64,000 nucleotides of DNA from Bombyx mori (GCF_030269925.1 NC_085111.1:7370142-7434141), one strand, 5' to 3'; shown: positions 1 through 11,853, numbered from the stretch's first letter. The notes: generated by a model from the letters alone, not told the origin. Program-made: numbers and translations.

Positions 1-240
1 AAAACTAGTGGTAGGTAGTGACCGCGGGAACCCCCTACTCTGACCGGGTTTTTACACCGGACGAAGATCGGATGTCGGGTGTAAGAGTGCAGGGGGGTCC
101 TTTAGTGCGGTAAGGCCCTAAAGCTCCTTGGGCCCGCGGTCTGCTCCCAACATGAGCAGAACATCAAGTCCCACATACCCCACGCGCGCCCTAGGCGCGG
201 GGACCTGGTAGCAGGTTCGGTCCCCGGCCCGAAAAAAAAG
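1..240 (+). repeat. GC-rich non-LTR-type 3' end fragment (family D), cut by window edge
   Basis: GC-rich block unlike its AT-rich surroundings, ending in a run of eight A at about 231-238. The segment beginning CTTGGGCCCGCGGTC near 129 recurs in reverse at 33113-33231, where it also ends in an A-rich tail, so this is a dispersed repeat. The tail and variable 5' extent suggest the 3' end of a non-LTR element. It sits inside the mariner relic that follows, because the mariner frame stops exactly where the A-rich tail begins. The exact LINE family is not recognised. Confidence 0.5.
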
Positions 241-664
241 GAAAGTACTTCACGCATGAGAAAACGACGTTCGACGTCTCTCGGTTTCAATTCATGCGGT
301 ACCCAATGTCCTTGCTTCTGGATCATTCCTAAAACTTTTGACAGTTGACTCATCTACTTGTAATGTTTTTCCAAGTACCGATTGATTGATTGATTGATTG
401 ATTATGACATCAGTCTTGATCGAGTAATTCCTTCAATTTTTCCTCTTCGAATTTTTTCAGTGTACCAGAACGTTCTTTATCCTCAAGTTCAAAATCATTA
501 TTTTTGCAGCGTCGAAACCAGTCTCTGCATGTCGTATCCAACAAAACATTGTTATCATAAGTTTCAACAAAAAATCTATATGCTTCAACTGCAGATTTCT
601 TTTGAATAAAGTAGTGCAATAAAATTCCCCGCAAATACACTGTATTTGGTACAAAAGTAGACAT
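241..664 (-). pseudogene. mariner (DD34D type) transposase, N-terminal relic
   Basis: The minus strand from 664 encodes the N-terminal DNA-binding part of a mariner transposase. It starts MSTFVPNTVYLRGILLHY and has the typical CRDWFRRCKNNDFELEDKERSG stretch split here as CRDWFRRC and NDFELEDKERSG. After a stop near 410 the frame resumes at about 353 with LGMIQKQGHWVPHELKPRDV and runs to about 256, where the family D tail interrupts it. Between the two parts, sequence that should complete the second helix-turn-helix is replaced by six GATT units (380-403). The catalytic domain is absent or lies off the left edge. It is broken by a stop, a microsatellite and an insertion, so it is a dead copy. 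Family assignment is by recognition of mariner signature residues. Confidence 0.85.
380..403. repeat. (GATT)6 microsatellite inside mariner relic
   Basis: Six perfect GATT units. They occupy the place of coding sequence between the two readable parts of the transposase relic. Confidence 0.9.
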
Positions 665-1447
665 TTTCAGAACTTTAAAAATAATAATTTGTTTACACTA
701 AAGTGAACTAACTACCAGACACTGAAATTTAGAAATAATAGAAAAGGGTATCAGTATAGTGTTTTCTTCGTTTTTCGCGAATCGTAGACAAAATGAAAAT
801 TATTTTTACGATTGAACCTTGTGCTCATCATTTTCGATGATGTCAGTCCGTGGTCGCGAAAAATGTAAAGCATTCGAAGCACAGGATAATATCACACAGG
901 ATAGGATAAATGTGAGGAGATTAAATAGAATCAATTCACATAATTCCGCTTTTAATTTTTTTTTATAATTTATATTTAAATAAGATAATAGAGTATCTTA
1001 TTCGTTATATACCCATATACTCATAACCTATAGTAACGCGTGGCATAATATTTCCGTTGTTATGCGTCTTGGAATGGAACAACTGGTTAGTTTTGCCCCA
1101 GTGTGTTAGTAGTGCGACCCTTAGGACCACAATTTATTGTCTTTTCCACGACAATAAATAATCCGGAACGTTGTTTGTGACTCTATACACGAAGCGCAGA
1201 TGTTACATGAACGACGAACGGAAAGATCCGATCATATGAAGAAACACAATATCTCGATGCAGATGTTTCTTTGCAATGTTTGATCACGATTTATTCTACA
1301 TAACGAAGAATTCCTTGAACGTCTTACCATTGCGAAATTTTGCTGAAACTGATTTAAGCGGACTTATAAATCCGGACACCAATATATTGAGTGAATAATA
1401 CTTCTTTCTGGCAGAAGTTGTTGTGAATCTGTACAGATGCGCGTACG
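665..1447. other. AT-rich stretch, no feature recognised
   Basis: No long open frame, no recognised repeat and no clear terminal repeat for the mariner relic. AT-rich noncoding sequence. Confidence 0.5.
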
Positions 1448-1690
1448 TTTTTTATTGCTTTAATTTGGTGGATAAGCTCACAACCCACTTGGCCATATAT
1501 AAAGATCGGAGTCTATAGATCACAACGTGATGTCACTTGCCCACATTAAGATATGATGTGGAAGTCCCAGTGGTATTATACAAGGACTATCCTGTCTTTA
1601 AATCGGAGCGCTTCTCGATAGAACTATTCAGGTTGGCGGTACACGCCCGTGTAGGCTCACAAAATACCCTGCCAAGTATAACTGTAATCT
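1448..1690 (-). repeat. Bm1 SINE, old degenerate copy
   Basis: Starts with the reverse-complement tail (TTTTTTATTGC) and retains ordered Bm1 blocks: GATAAGCTCACAACCCACTT, then a segment matching the region that reads GAGATATAAG in young copies, then CACGCCCGTGTAGGCTCACA. Many substitutions and small indels show an old insertion. The tRNA-like promoter half is missing. Confidence 0.65.
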
Positions 1691-1819
1691 ACTTGGTCTA
1701 CCCATGAAGAAAACAAAAAAAAATTAGGAAAGTTAAGCTTGTAAATTAAAAAAATATTCCAAATTCGTTTTGCTTTCGTTTGCTAATTGCAACTGATATT
1801 TGTGTGTTGCTTCTTCTTC

Positions 1820-2075
1820 TTTTTTTACTATTACCTTCTGCTGGTCTGTAGGGCTCGAATCAAATCCTTCTATTTACATCGGTCTTAGGGTAGTCTGTTT
1901 TAGCTCCTCCCACGTCATGCCCAAGGCGCCTAGTTCCTACTCTATTGAGTGACGCCAAGCTGTTCTGGGACGGCCTCTCTACCTTTTGCCAGACACTTTC
2001 CAAGCCAATGCTCTCTTGGATAGGTGGGTATGGGGCTTTCTTAATGTGTGACCAATTTAATGCCACTTCCGCGTA
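1820..2075 (-). pseudogene. LINE reverse transcriptase C-terminal fragment
   Basis: Read on the minus strand in the frame beginning IGHTLRKPHTHLSKRALAWK, the sequence shows the classic C-terminal end of many LINE ORF2 proteins: IGHTLRKP, then GKR-stop-RGRPRTAWRHSIE, stop, ELGALGMTWEELKQT. Three in-frame stops show that it is dead. A different minus-strand frame is open for 121 codons (1860-2225), but its translation resembles nothing. An A- and GAA-rich stretch at about 1815-1830 is the probable 3' tail. The LINE clade cannot be fixed from this piece. Confidence 0.65.
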
Positions 2076-3315
2076 AGGATCTCCTACTCCATTGGTGTTT
2101 GCTTGGTGAACTTCCACAGCTCTTTGTAAGGCCAAAAGATTTTCAAAATTTGAAGTAAGCATTTGTTCACAAATACTTTGTTTGTTTATTAAGTCCTTGC
2201 GAACAAACCAAGTGTTGCATGTCAAATTTTTTGCTCAACCAAACTAATGGTATAAATTGTAAAATGATAATATAATAGCGTAGAGTCTTAACTTTAATTA
2301 CAAAGAACAGCTTGTGGATCAAGCTATAATAATTCTGTTCATGTATTATTTGAGCTAGTTTGTAATTATAATTTTTTTCGCTGAAATATCTCAAGCATCG
2401 AAACCTCCGTCACAAATACAAATGGGTCAGCAGTATTATCGGATGTATAATGGCTCATAAAAGGTAAAATTTACGAGAGGCCACCCCAGAGGTAGCGCGC
2501 GTTTCCGAATTATCTGATCACACGAACAATATAATGCTGTCGCTTCTAAAAATATGTAGGTCTACCTACAGCTTCCTGATAATTGTTTGCGCTGATAAGA
2601 ATATTGTACTGAACGTAATATATTGTAGTTTGTTTTATGCGCTAAGTGATCCGAGTAGATCTTTTTTGATCTAGATGGACAAATGATTTGACGGAAGGCT
2701 AGATGTTATTGGATCACAATAGCTCATGGTAATAAGCATTAGCCGTTTCGTGGAAGAAATAAGCACGATTATGGTAAATGCCCGTATATGTTCGAATTCC
2801 CAATTCATCCTACCACCACTAGTTATATATAAACACTTCCATTGTTATATGATAATAACAGCAGCCGCTTAAAGCCGCCAACATCGAGACGGTACTTGAA
2901 ATTTTAACTCTAAAACCTCAATGTTTAAGTACATAACAGACTGGAACAATCGTCGAGTTATCACTGAAACTTGACACTCGTAAGTCTAAACTTCCTAACG
3001 TATGGCATTCCCGAATTAGTTAGACGAGTTAAAGGCAGTCGGTAGACAGGTGGTGTCATTGTGACATTGTGACGCACTTGATAAATAACAAGACCGAGTT
3101 GCTTTAAGTTGCGACCTGTTTCCAAGGGTACTTAAAGAGGCCGCAGATTTTAAATCAAGTGTACTGTTACATCACTGTATTTATCTTAAAATATTCAGTA
3201 TACTACTGTATTCATATTACTGTATTATTTAAGAAACTTTTAGAAAATCGAGTGGCTTAAATGCAAACGTCACTCATGTCGTTCCTTTTTCTATTTCTAA
3301 TAATGGTATAACGTA
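2076..3315. other. AT-rich stretch, no feature recognised
   Basis: Only short open frames and no recognised repeat. Nothing here supports a host exon. Confidence 0.45.
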
Positions 3316-3425
3316 TTGTGGTAGTCCGGACGAGTAAGTTAGTATTAGTAGCACAATCTTGCCTATTTCTGCAGTCATGCGTTTCGTTTGGGTCAGAACC
3401 GTTACACCTATAGCTCTCGATATAT
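3316..3425 (+). repeat. Bm1 SINE, decayed fragment
   Basis: Contains GCCTATTTCTGCAGTCATGC and ATGCGTTTCG in the same order as young Bm1, preceded by a diverged version of the GGTAGGACCTC block. Confidence 0.5.
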
Positions 3426-5225
3426 GATATATATTATTTAATTTATATTACCTTTAAATAAAATAATAAACTACAATATGCTATGATACTTATATTTATA
3501 AATCTCGATCTTAGAACAGGGATGCTAAAGATGAAATTACTTTTTACTTTAGACGGTACTTTTAAAATTCACATTCCTATTTCTCTTCAAAGTTTTTGAT
3601 AGAGGTAGGCATCTAGGCATGTAGGCATACAAGACGATATGTAAAATAAAAGAAAATTACCATAAGCAAGAGTTTATATGCCCGTCACCGCCTGACTCAG
3701 GATTTTTGGTAAACCAAATGATGCTCATTTCGCTACTTCGTCGTAAGGTACAGATTTTTTAAATGTGCTATCTTAATTCTTTTTCTAGGTAAGCCAATTT
3801 TGATGACTCTTTTTTTAATTCAAATTTCATGAAGATCTGTCGAGTAGTTTTTAAGTTAATATCCTTAATAATGCATATTTATTTGACTTAATATTTCACA
3901 TTGAATTCATATTTTATTTTTTTGAAATCGATTTTCTATCGTGACGAAATTTATTGTAATTTTTTTTTTTTTTTAATTAGTTTTTTGTAACTAGCACACG
4001 TAACAGCAATTTTGAGACTGGCAATAGTGTGAGTAATGTAGTGTAAGACAACATGTACAGCCTTATTAATAAACCTGCTGTCACTAAGTATCTCTTTCGT
4101 TTGCGTCTGCAACTGACTGTGTAATGCCATGTGACAATTAATGCGTCATAATAAGTGTATTCCTAAAACTGATTATGATTTAGAATCCGCATTTTTCAAA
4201 GGGAGCTTTGATTTTGGCTTGTCCAAAATGTTGGGGTTGGCTTTAACACCTTAAATGCGAAACGAGGTCTATCTAATACGCATCGTCTGAATCTCCCTTG
4301 CGATGGTCTAAGAAAGACCTAATCTTTTCTGTCGGAAGGAGGTCGTGATTTCAATTTGATTTAGTATATGAAATATATACATATAAAATGGCCTTTTCAA
4401 ATAGAATGTCTGCTGTGAAGGGTTTATTGGACTATGTCAGTTGTGGTGGAATTAATATGGTATTGTTGTAACTATTTCTGCCACCACACACCATGACCTG
4501 ACAGGTCAAAGTTTCCATTGTATCGTATAACAACTGCCATATCTTTCAGTTATAAGAAAAAAACATTTTTATGACCTGACTTGTATTACATGATAGCATA
4601 ATTTAACAGTCATCTTTGAGTTCAACATTTACTCCGATGTTTTAACTAGATTAAAGATTGGGGGACCAAATATTTGGTGTTCTCAAATATTTCCACATTG
4701 CCATTAATAAAAATATTTATAGCATATATTAATTGAGGAAAGTCGTTAATTATTTTAAAATACTTGAATTTAACGATGTAGACTATTAAATTTAATCGCT
4801 ATAATATAATTGGTGGCTATTTTGGCTTTTAATGTCAGTTTTTCAAGTTACGGATATATACATAGTTCCGTTTGTTTAATTGGATCGATTTGATTACAAA
4901 GGGCATTTGTTACAATTATTCCCGAAGCTGAAACAAGCCTTATTTCAACTCATTTAATCTCATTTTCATTTCAACTTAAAATATTCATTGTCATCTTGTT
5001 AGGAACAACCAGTACATTTTTTAAACGGTCCCAGTTTATTCATATCTGCAACATATCTGCAGCAGGTTTTGCAGTAAAATTTTGCCACTAGTTAACTTAA
5101 ATCTTTCGAAAACTCTTCCGTAATATTAATCAGCTATGACCGAGGTCAGGTACAAGGTGACTGTATTTTAATGAGCTGGCAGCATTTAATTGTCGCACAA
5201 TATCGAAAATTTTATTCACACTACG
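3426..5225. other. AT-rich noncoding stretch
   Basis: Long A/T runs (for example 3960-3974) and no protein homology in any frame. The segment near 4195-4345 is GC-richer and could be an unrecognised repeat. Confidence 0.4.
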
Positions 5226-5446
5226 ACGGTATTTTGGTCTTGAATTATTTGTGGAAGTCCAGAGCAGGTTTAAAAGGTAGATAAATATGAAAATGTTCGG
5301 AATATAAATAAAAATAACAATTTTGTTTTCCTTTGATGTGTTCCCGTCGGACGGATTCCTTTTGTTTGTTTTAAGTTTGTTTTATACAAAAGTTTAGGTC
5401 TTTTATTTATCGATTGAGGTATTACAAAGTCTTCCGGGGCAGCTAG
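5226..5446 (+). repeat. Helitron-like repeat C, ending CTAG
   Basis: Shares with copies at 35462, 59698 and 61243 the blocks TTTTGGTCTTGAATTATT, GTGGAAGTCCAGAG and TTTATCGATTGAGG, in the same order. It ends GGGGCAGCTAG followed by T, which fits the CTRR-T 3' end of Helitrons. The 5' end is missing. Assignment to Helitrons rests on the terminal motif and my memory of lepidopteran families. Confidence 0.5.
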
Positions 5447-5500
5447 TATAATAATAAAAGTTGTAACTACCTATTGTATGAACAAGGACAATTAACAAGC

Positions 5501-5748
5501 TTTTTTTTTTTTATTGCTTAGATGGGTAGACGATCTCACAGGCCACCTGGTGTTCAGAAGCGGTTATTGGAGCCCATAGACATCTACAGCGTAAATACGC
5601 CACCTACCTTGAGATATAAGTTCTAAGATCTCAGTATGGTTACAGCGGATGTCCCACCCTTCAAACCGAAACACATTACTGCTTCACGGCAAAATAGGGA
5701 TGGAGGTACCTACCCGTGCGGACTCATAAGAAATCCTACCACCAGTAA
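5501..5748 (-). repeat. Bm1 SINE, 5'-truncated
   Basis: Begins with a T run and TTATTGCTTAGATGGGTAG (the reverse of the Bm1 3' end) and ends at CCTACCACCAGTAA. It lacks the tRNA-like promoter half, as expected of 5'-truncated retroposition. Confidence 0.9.
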
Positions 5749-6867
5749 GTGTCTGGCCTGAGCCAAAATCATACTCTACCTGTTCCAGAACATTCCAGTA
5801 ACTTCTAAAAAATTCTTCAAAATTTAGAGTGATACTAAAGGTTCTGATTTTCGTCTGCGTAAGATCGATCAACTTAGACTAATATCGCCCGATCTCTTCC
5901 GTGGGTTTCGTAAAAGTTGTCTTAGAAGATCTAATTCATCGATGAATGGTCAGCAGAGCTCTCTGAGTACTACGGCTTACTGTTGGTAAGTCATATTGTA
6001 ATCTTGTGCGGATAAGTAACACTATCTTGCCAATTTCTAATGCAAAAGCCTGCATTATAATTTGAAAGACATGGACAAACATAGATAATACAATTCGACA
6101 TCTAACAAAGTCGGTGGCGGCATTCACTTTGTGATATCTGTGGGCTTCAATAATCACTTAACACAAAGTGAGCCGTGAGTTCGTTCATCCATATACGTAG
6201 TAAAACATAAATGTAAGAAAACGAATACCATTCTAAACTTATACCGTACAAAAAGTAAGTATTTTCTGCTATAAAATCTAAATCGAAGGTCATCGAATCG
6301 GAGTATTCAGAGCACATACCCCCGAAACGGAAACTTCCACGACTTTCTATCGTACGCAATAATATGCAAATATGTCGTAGCGCTGAAGCAAAATCGCGAA
6401 GATCCGAGTAAAATTCTCAGTTCCGTAAATCTTGCTTTACTAAATTGTTCACTGACGTCTTTCAGTAGAGCTATCACGAAAAAATACAGTAGCTTCAAAT
6501 TATTATTTCTCATTCCACTTAACTCAAAACGCGCAACTTCACGGCCTCGTTTACATCTCATTTTAATATTATTCAGGGAGACATAAAATTTTGGGGTTTT
6601 TTTTTATGTCGGTAGACTGGATAGTTAGTAAAAGCAACTAATCTAAAATTACCTTGGAATAAGTTATATATTTTTTTTCGTACAGTAACATCAGCAGACT
6701 GTTTATCAAAGAAACCCAATTATGGTTTGATTGCGTTCTATTGAAAGTAAATTGACTACGCTACGAAGTGTTTTTACGTTGGCAGTACAAAAAAGTTAAA
6801 AGCTACGTATTAGTTAAGTCTGTCATTGAACAGACTTTCATTTGCCATTGTCCAAGCGGCGCATATA
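5749..6867. other. noncoding stretch, no feature recognised
   Basis: Several short minus-strand frames (the longest 84 codons at 6307-6561) with no recognisable motif. No repeat identified. Confidence 0.4.
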
Positions 6868-6995
6868 TTTTTTTTATTGCTTAGATGAGTGGACGAGGTC
6901 ACAGCCTAACTGGTGTTAAGTGGTTACTGGAGCCCATAGACATCTACAACGTAAATGCGCCACCCATCTTGAGATATAAGTTCTAAGGTCTCAAT
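6868..6995 (-). repeat. Bm1 SINE, 3' fragment
   Basis: T run followed by ATTGCTTAGATGAGTGGACG, extending to TTCTAAGGTCTCA. Only the last quarter of the SINE is present. Confidence 0.85.
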
Positions 6996-7143
6996 TATAT
7001 AACTGAAACTGTTCGCCATCTCCGGAAGTATCCGAGTCGTGCATACATTTTATTAGTCCTCGTATATACCTTTTATATATATTTGCTTTTACTTAATCGT
7101 TTCGATCAAACGTTAAATTTTTAGAAGAAGATCGTAGTATATA

Positions 7144-7415
7144 TGTTATTATCGTCATGATCATGTCAGCCTATAGCTGTCCACTGCTGAACATAGACCT
7201 CTCCAATCGATCTTCAATCCGGCCGGCCCATTGCCACCTGAATCCAACGTGACCCAGCCATTTTCACCAGATTGTCGGTCCATCTGGTAGGTGGCCATCC
7301 CACACTACGCTTGCCAGTACGTGATCTCCTCTCAAGAATCTTTCTACCCAATGGGCCGTCCTATCTTCACACTATGTGGCCTGCCCACTGCCACTTTAGC
7401 GTGCTAATCCTACAG
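7144..7415 (-). pseudogene. RTE-type LINE, C-terminal end of reverse transcriptase ORF
   Basis: The minus strand encodes, with a few stops, the characteristic end of lepidopteran RTE-like ORFs: LKWQWAGHIV, then RKILERRSRTGKRSVGWPPT, RWTDNLVKMAGSRW and YVQQWTAIG. The 3' end near 7144 carries ATCATGACGAT, matching the ATG/GAT-type tails of RTE elements. Stops within the frame show that it is a relic. Its 5' truncation point lies almost against the start of the next Bm1 copy. Confidence 0.75.
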
Positions 7416-7425
7416 ACTTATCCTT

Positions 7426-7847
7426 TTGAAGTCATCGTGACCTAAAGGATAAGACGTCCGGTGAATTCGTATCTAGCAATGCAACGGTGTTCGAATCTCG
7501 CAGGCGGGTACCTATTTTTCTAATGAAATAAGTACCTGACAAATATTCATGATTGACTTCCACGGTGAAGTAATAACATCGTGTAATAAAAATCAAACCC
7601 GTAAAGTTATAATTTGCGTAATTACTCTTGTGAATCCGCAGGGGTAGGTACCATCGACCCGACTATTTCTGCCGTGATGCGTTTCGGTTTGAAGGGTGGG
7701 GCAGCCATCGTAACTATACTGATACCTTAGAACTTATATATCAAGGTGGGTGGCGCATTTAGGCTATAGAAGTCTATGGGCTCTAGTAACCACTTAAAAC
7801 CAGGTGGGCTGTGAGCTCGCCCATCCATCTAAGCAATAAATAAAAAA
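7426..7847 (+). repeat. Bm1 SINE, near full length
   Basis: Contains the tRNA-derived 5' region with an A-box-like block (GTGACCTAAAGGATAAGACG) and a B box (GTTCGAATCTC), the central GTGTAATAAAAATCAAACCC block, the CTATTTCTGCCGTG block and an A-rich 3' end (AAGCAATAAATAAAAAAG). Length of about 420 bp matches the other complete copies in this window. Confidence 0.92.
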
Positions 7848-8767
7848 GACCACAGTAGTATGTAATAAAAATTTATTTATGTGCCGTGGATAAACGCAGC
7901 TCATTCACGCATCACTTCTCAGTGGGACATTTTGGTCGAATTGAAGTTTAGAAAAGTCTGTCTGAAGGTAGGTTGGAGCATTCACATTGTAATGATTATG
8001 GGATCCAGTTATCACTCCGAGCCGACTAAAAAAGTATATAGCCACTTCTGCTCACTTGTCTCAGTAAAAACGCCATAGACATTTTGATGACGTCACTAAC
8101 ACGTTTGTTATCGTGGGGGGCATTATGCTCATCCGCTTAAAAAGACACGCAAAAGATCTAGTGTCTTTGCATGCCGCTACTTTTCTAATCTTTGGTTCTG
8201 AGCTGACAATTTTATTCCGACCCCAAAAAAGTCTCCAAAAATACTGTCATACAAACTTTTATTTTTCCAACTGAAAGAGGGTACCTGATTGAGCTTTTGG
8301 GCAAAATGGAAATAGCATATAAGAGCAATAGGATAAAGGTTGTAATTTATCTAAAGTAAATAATTGACTTAACAATACAAAAATATGTCTATCAAGAACC
8401 CTACTAAATGACGCCGACTATTAATGCCACTGGGCTACATTTGCAGTTTAACATTTCACTGTGTCAAAATCCCACAACATATATATTTCACACGAAATCT
8501 CTGAACTCCTAAATACATAGTTAATAACTCTGGATTGAGAGTATTGATAAAGTTTGTTGTACACTATGTGCGAAATTAACAAACTTAAACCGCGTCGGTT
8601 GTATTCCGAACTACAGTGTCTCTGGATCACATGAAAATTTCACTACGTTTAATGAGTCCTAAGCTTTGTGTGATCCATACCATAATTAATTATTTGAAGT
8701 ATCGGGTGTATATTTTACTTAAAAAAATACTCGTAATGGTGCGCGCGCAACTTGGTGCATGTGGAAG
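7848..8767. other. noncoding stretch with a Bm1 remnant
   Basis: At about 7968-8020 a short run resembles the Bm1 3' half (ATGGGATCCAGTTATCACT). Otherwise no feature is recognised. Confidence 0.35.
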
Positions 8768-9220
8768 AAGTGAAACTTCTTTTGCGGCGTGTAGTAATGT
8801 GGTTTTTTAAATCAAACTTCTCTTGTAAATGGGGAAATGCTGTGTATAAAATAAACAACCAAAAGGTCGTGAAGACATCATTTATAAGTATATAAATGAA
8901 AATTTAAAAAATTAATGAAAAAAAATTAAAATCTTTCATTACAAAAAAAATATATAAGATAGTTAATATGTTACTGTCATCTACAGGAGTAATGAGAAAC
9001 GAATAACAAGCCATCTAGTGACCGACGCCCGTATACAGGATATTTATAAGAGAAACCACGTAGCTCGCTTTCTCCCTCTCTACATGGTCCAGTGGTTCGT
9101 AAGACGCTCTGTCTATTTTCTCACTCTCGGTCGTCCTGAATTGTATATTTTCTCTCTAACCGTAACGAATCTGTCGCGAGTTAAATTTTACTCTCAACGC
9201 GCCTAAAGTAGTTTCACTTC
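8768..9220. mobile_element. candidate TIR element or MITE
   Basis: The left end AAGTGAAACTTCTTTTGCGG and the right end, reverse complemented (GAAGTGAAACTACTTTAGGC), are similar inverted repeats about 450 bp apart. There is no transposase. The target-site duplication is not clear, so the call is tentative. The right half is rich in CTCTCTCC/TCTCACTC pyrimidine runs. Confidence 0.4.
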
Positions 9221-9230
9221 AAAAACTTGC

Positions 9231-9537
9231 ATGACGGGCGAACTAGCTCACGGCCCACATCTGGTATTAAGTGGTTACCGTAGCCGTTAAGGTCACTACG
9301 TAAATGCCGCAAATCACCTTAACACTTGAGGTCTATACCTCAATTGTTAAGTAATTACGCATATTTACAATTTTTGCGGATTTGATTTTTAATTATAATA
9401 TTATGTTATTCCTGTATCGCGAAAATTATACGTGAACGTAACGTGTGTTATGTACGTATTTATTAGAAAAATTGGTACATACCTGCCTGCGGGATTTTAA
9501 CTTGTAGACACGCCTTATCGTTTAGGCCACAATTAGT
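9231..9537 (-). repeat. Bm1 SINE, old copy with internal deletion
   Basis: Retains the 3' block (GCGAACTAGCTCACGGCCCA, TAAGTGGTTACC), the central ATTTGATTTTTAAT and TTAGAAAAATTGGTAC blocks and the promoter end (CGTTTAGGCCACAATTAG). The middle block around CTATTTCTGCC is deleted. Confidence 0.7.
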
Positions 9538-10807
9538 CTTCAAATAAGTAATTGCACGTTACTTTAATTCATTATTTATTTATTGAAGGATTGATGAAAG
9601 AAGAACGAAGGTAGAACTAACGACAGTGAAGAATTAAGTGCGTTTTGATTTTTAATTGAAGTCAGCTTCAAAGTAATAAAAAGCGATGTTAGTTTGAATT
9701 AATTATAGCGCTGGATGACTGATTTTTCAGCTAATCTTTTAGTAGACGGCTGTAAGAATTGCATTTGTAGAAGTATTTATTTTTATTCGAAATAAATTCA
9801 TCTAACCCAATCCATTGTTATAGGACTATATGTATAGGTTATATAACATATATTATTATTATAGATTAAGATTGAATATGGACAGAAATATTTAGGTTAC
9901 GAAATATTACCGCCTCTCTAATGATATCCCCAACTTATGTACTTTTATCCCACCCTAGAACAACCTAGTAATGTTATGTGAAACTTCTTACTTATTGAAA
10001 GCCTCTCGTTTCTTTTATGGGTAGGTGCATTAGAAAGAGGATAAGTTAAGATTCTTATGGCGCAGTGTCGAGGCGCTTGCTACCGTTAAGAACTTAGACA
10101 AACCTCGCTTGAAGAACGAGGTATATTCGCGCCGCGGAAACACCGACAATGTCTGGCCGACTGTTTTTCAGTCTAATATTAATACTCCCTAATGTTAGTT
10201 GATCAGAGCGCTTTTTTTTAAAGGAAAGAATTGGCGTTCAGATTTCACTTAATGAAATATCTAATTTTAATGTGTAAAAGTAATGAGGCGAACCACAAAT
10301 CTATTTGACTCTTCATATAAATAACTCAAAAATAAATTCAGTAATTAATGCGAAAATATTGTTGTAAACTTAAAAAACAAAATTTAGACTGTATTTGACT
10401 TTTTTACTGTGGTATATCGGTGACAAGGCTTGACTCTTTCGATTCGTGATGTTTTTTTAGTTTCCAAATTTCAATAGGCAGAATGAAGAAGAAGAATTCA
10501 AAATGTAATTTTATACAACAAAACCCTTATAGTGTAATAGATACAAAGTATGTACCTATTGTTGTTTTGTAAAGTCATCTCAACGCAAGTTTTGAAGTAC
10601 TAATACCTTCGATCAATAATATCGAAGACTAATACGCTAAAATCTGATAACAATAATGTGAGTACTACATAGCTTTACGAGATGCATTTACGAAAATGCT
10701 ATTTACATACGAAACACAAAACTTGATCCATATCATTAGGGTTGTGACGAACATGTACGATTTAAATTTATAATAAATAAATATTACATTATTTATGTTG
10801 GTTTTGT
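9538..10807. other. AT-rich noncoding stretch
   Basis: No open frame with recognisable homology and no identified repeat. A slightly GC-richer patch lies at about 10050-10150. Confidence 0.4.
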
Positions 10808-11100
10808 ATTCCTACCTACGAGCTGCGAGCGGACGGGTAGGTGAGCTCACTGGCTCAAGCTGAGAGAATTCGCTAACACTAACCCTATCAAGAGCAGTTC
10901 TTCGCAAAATCTACCAGCGGATCAGAACCGCTACTCACTGAGAAGATCCGGCGAGAAACTCAGTGGACTTTGTTTACAGGCTAGTTCGCTCATCGAACTC
11001 TTCCTAGTAAACGACAAGTTTGATAAGTGATCGGTGCTTAAAGGGCCTGAAAGCATCGAGATTGGGTTCCGTGGTATCCGACAAGACAGGTATCGGGCGA
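10808..11100 (-). repeat. retroposed repeat family B
   Basis: Reverse orientation of a family seen eight times here. It shows GGTAGGTGAGCTCACTGG, AAGAGCAGTTCTTCGC and ACTGAGAAGATCCGGCGAG. The 5' part (ATCGGTGCTTAAAGGGCC) is strongly diverged. Copies of this family have variable 5' ends and A-rich 3' ends, suggesting the 3' part of a LINE. Confidence 0.7.
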
Positions 11101-11579
11101 CGGCGACTTTTGTGTTGCTCCGTCACCTGGTAATGGTTGATTTTTTTAAAAGCAAAAAAGAAACAAAAAGTGTATTAAGAAAAAAGAAAACAAACAATAA
11201 AAAACAGTAACCGATGTTTACAATTCATGAATAACTCAAAAGGAACCATCATTTAGTGCCTTAAGAAAGAGTTGCGCAAGCAACGACGCGCTTAGTCGCT
11301 AAAGAGTTCCTTCAGCGAAGTGCTTGCTCAAACGAAGTTAGTAGTTGCACGGGCCAAATAAATTTAACTTCGCATTTATCCCAAAATACATTGAAAATGC
11401 TTCATTCATAATTGAAAATGAGTATACACAGTAGATGTTGACAAATTGTAGGAAATTCTCGGAAATCTTAATCTACAATTTTCGAGTGTTTCAATGGGAC
11501 TCTTACTTGTGGTAGGGCGTATTGAATGAATGAATGAATGATTTATTTTATTTCAGACAACAACAATAAGTCCATTTAA
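11101..11579. other. noncoding stretch with GAAT microsatellite
   Basis: Only short A-rich runs and a (GAAT)n tract at about 11524-11541. Confidence 0.4.
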
Positions 11580-11853
11580 CGGTCGTCTGGTATAGTGGTA
11601 AGTGACATGGTCACTACACAAGGGGATCGCGGGTTCGAATCCCGCCAAGGGAAGATATTTGTATGATAAATATAAATGTCTTTTCCAGGGTTATGGATGT
11701 ATATTAAATATTAAATATATGTATGCGTATAATAAAAATCTTACATTTATATCCGTTATCTGGTACCTGTAACACAAGTTCTTTACGAACTTATCACGGG
11801 ACCAGTTAACGTGGCGTGATTGTTAGTAAATATTTATTTATTATTTATTTATA
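11580..11853 (+). repeat. second tRNA-derived SINE
   Basis: The 5' end has Pol III promoter boxes (A-box region TGGTATAGTGGTAAGTGAC; B box GGTTCGAATCCC), then a unique body (TCCGTTATCTGGTACCTGTA, AAGTTCTTTACGAACTTA) and a TTTA-rich tail. A reverse copy lies at 28464-28715. The family is distinct from Bm1. It cannot fold as a tRNA because the 5' end has no pairing acceptor strand after the T arm. Confidence 0.75.

Noticed and set aside
11524..11541. Short tandem repeats as a CRISPR-like array
   Set aside because: Only simple microsatellites occur in this window; there are no spaced direct repeats with unique spacers, and the genome is animal.
11580..11655. tRNA-like sequence with A and B boxes
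   Set aside because: The acceptor stem cannot pair and the unit continues into a SINE body with a second copy at 28464-28715. It is a SINE promoter, not a tRNA gene.
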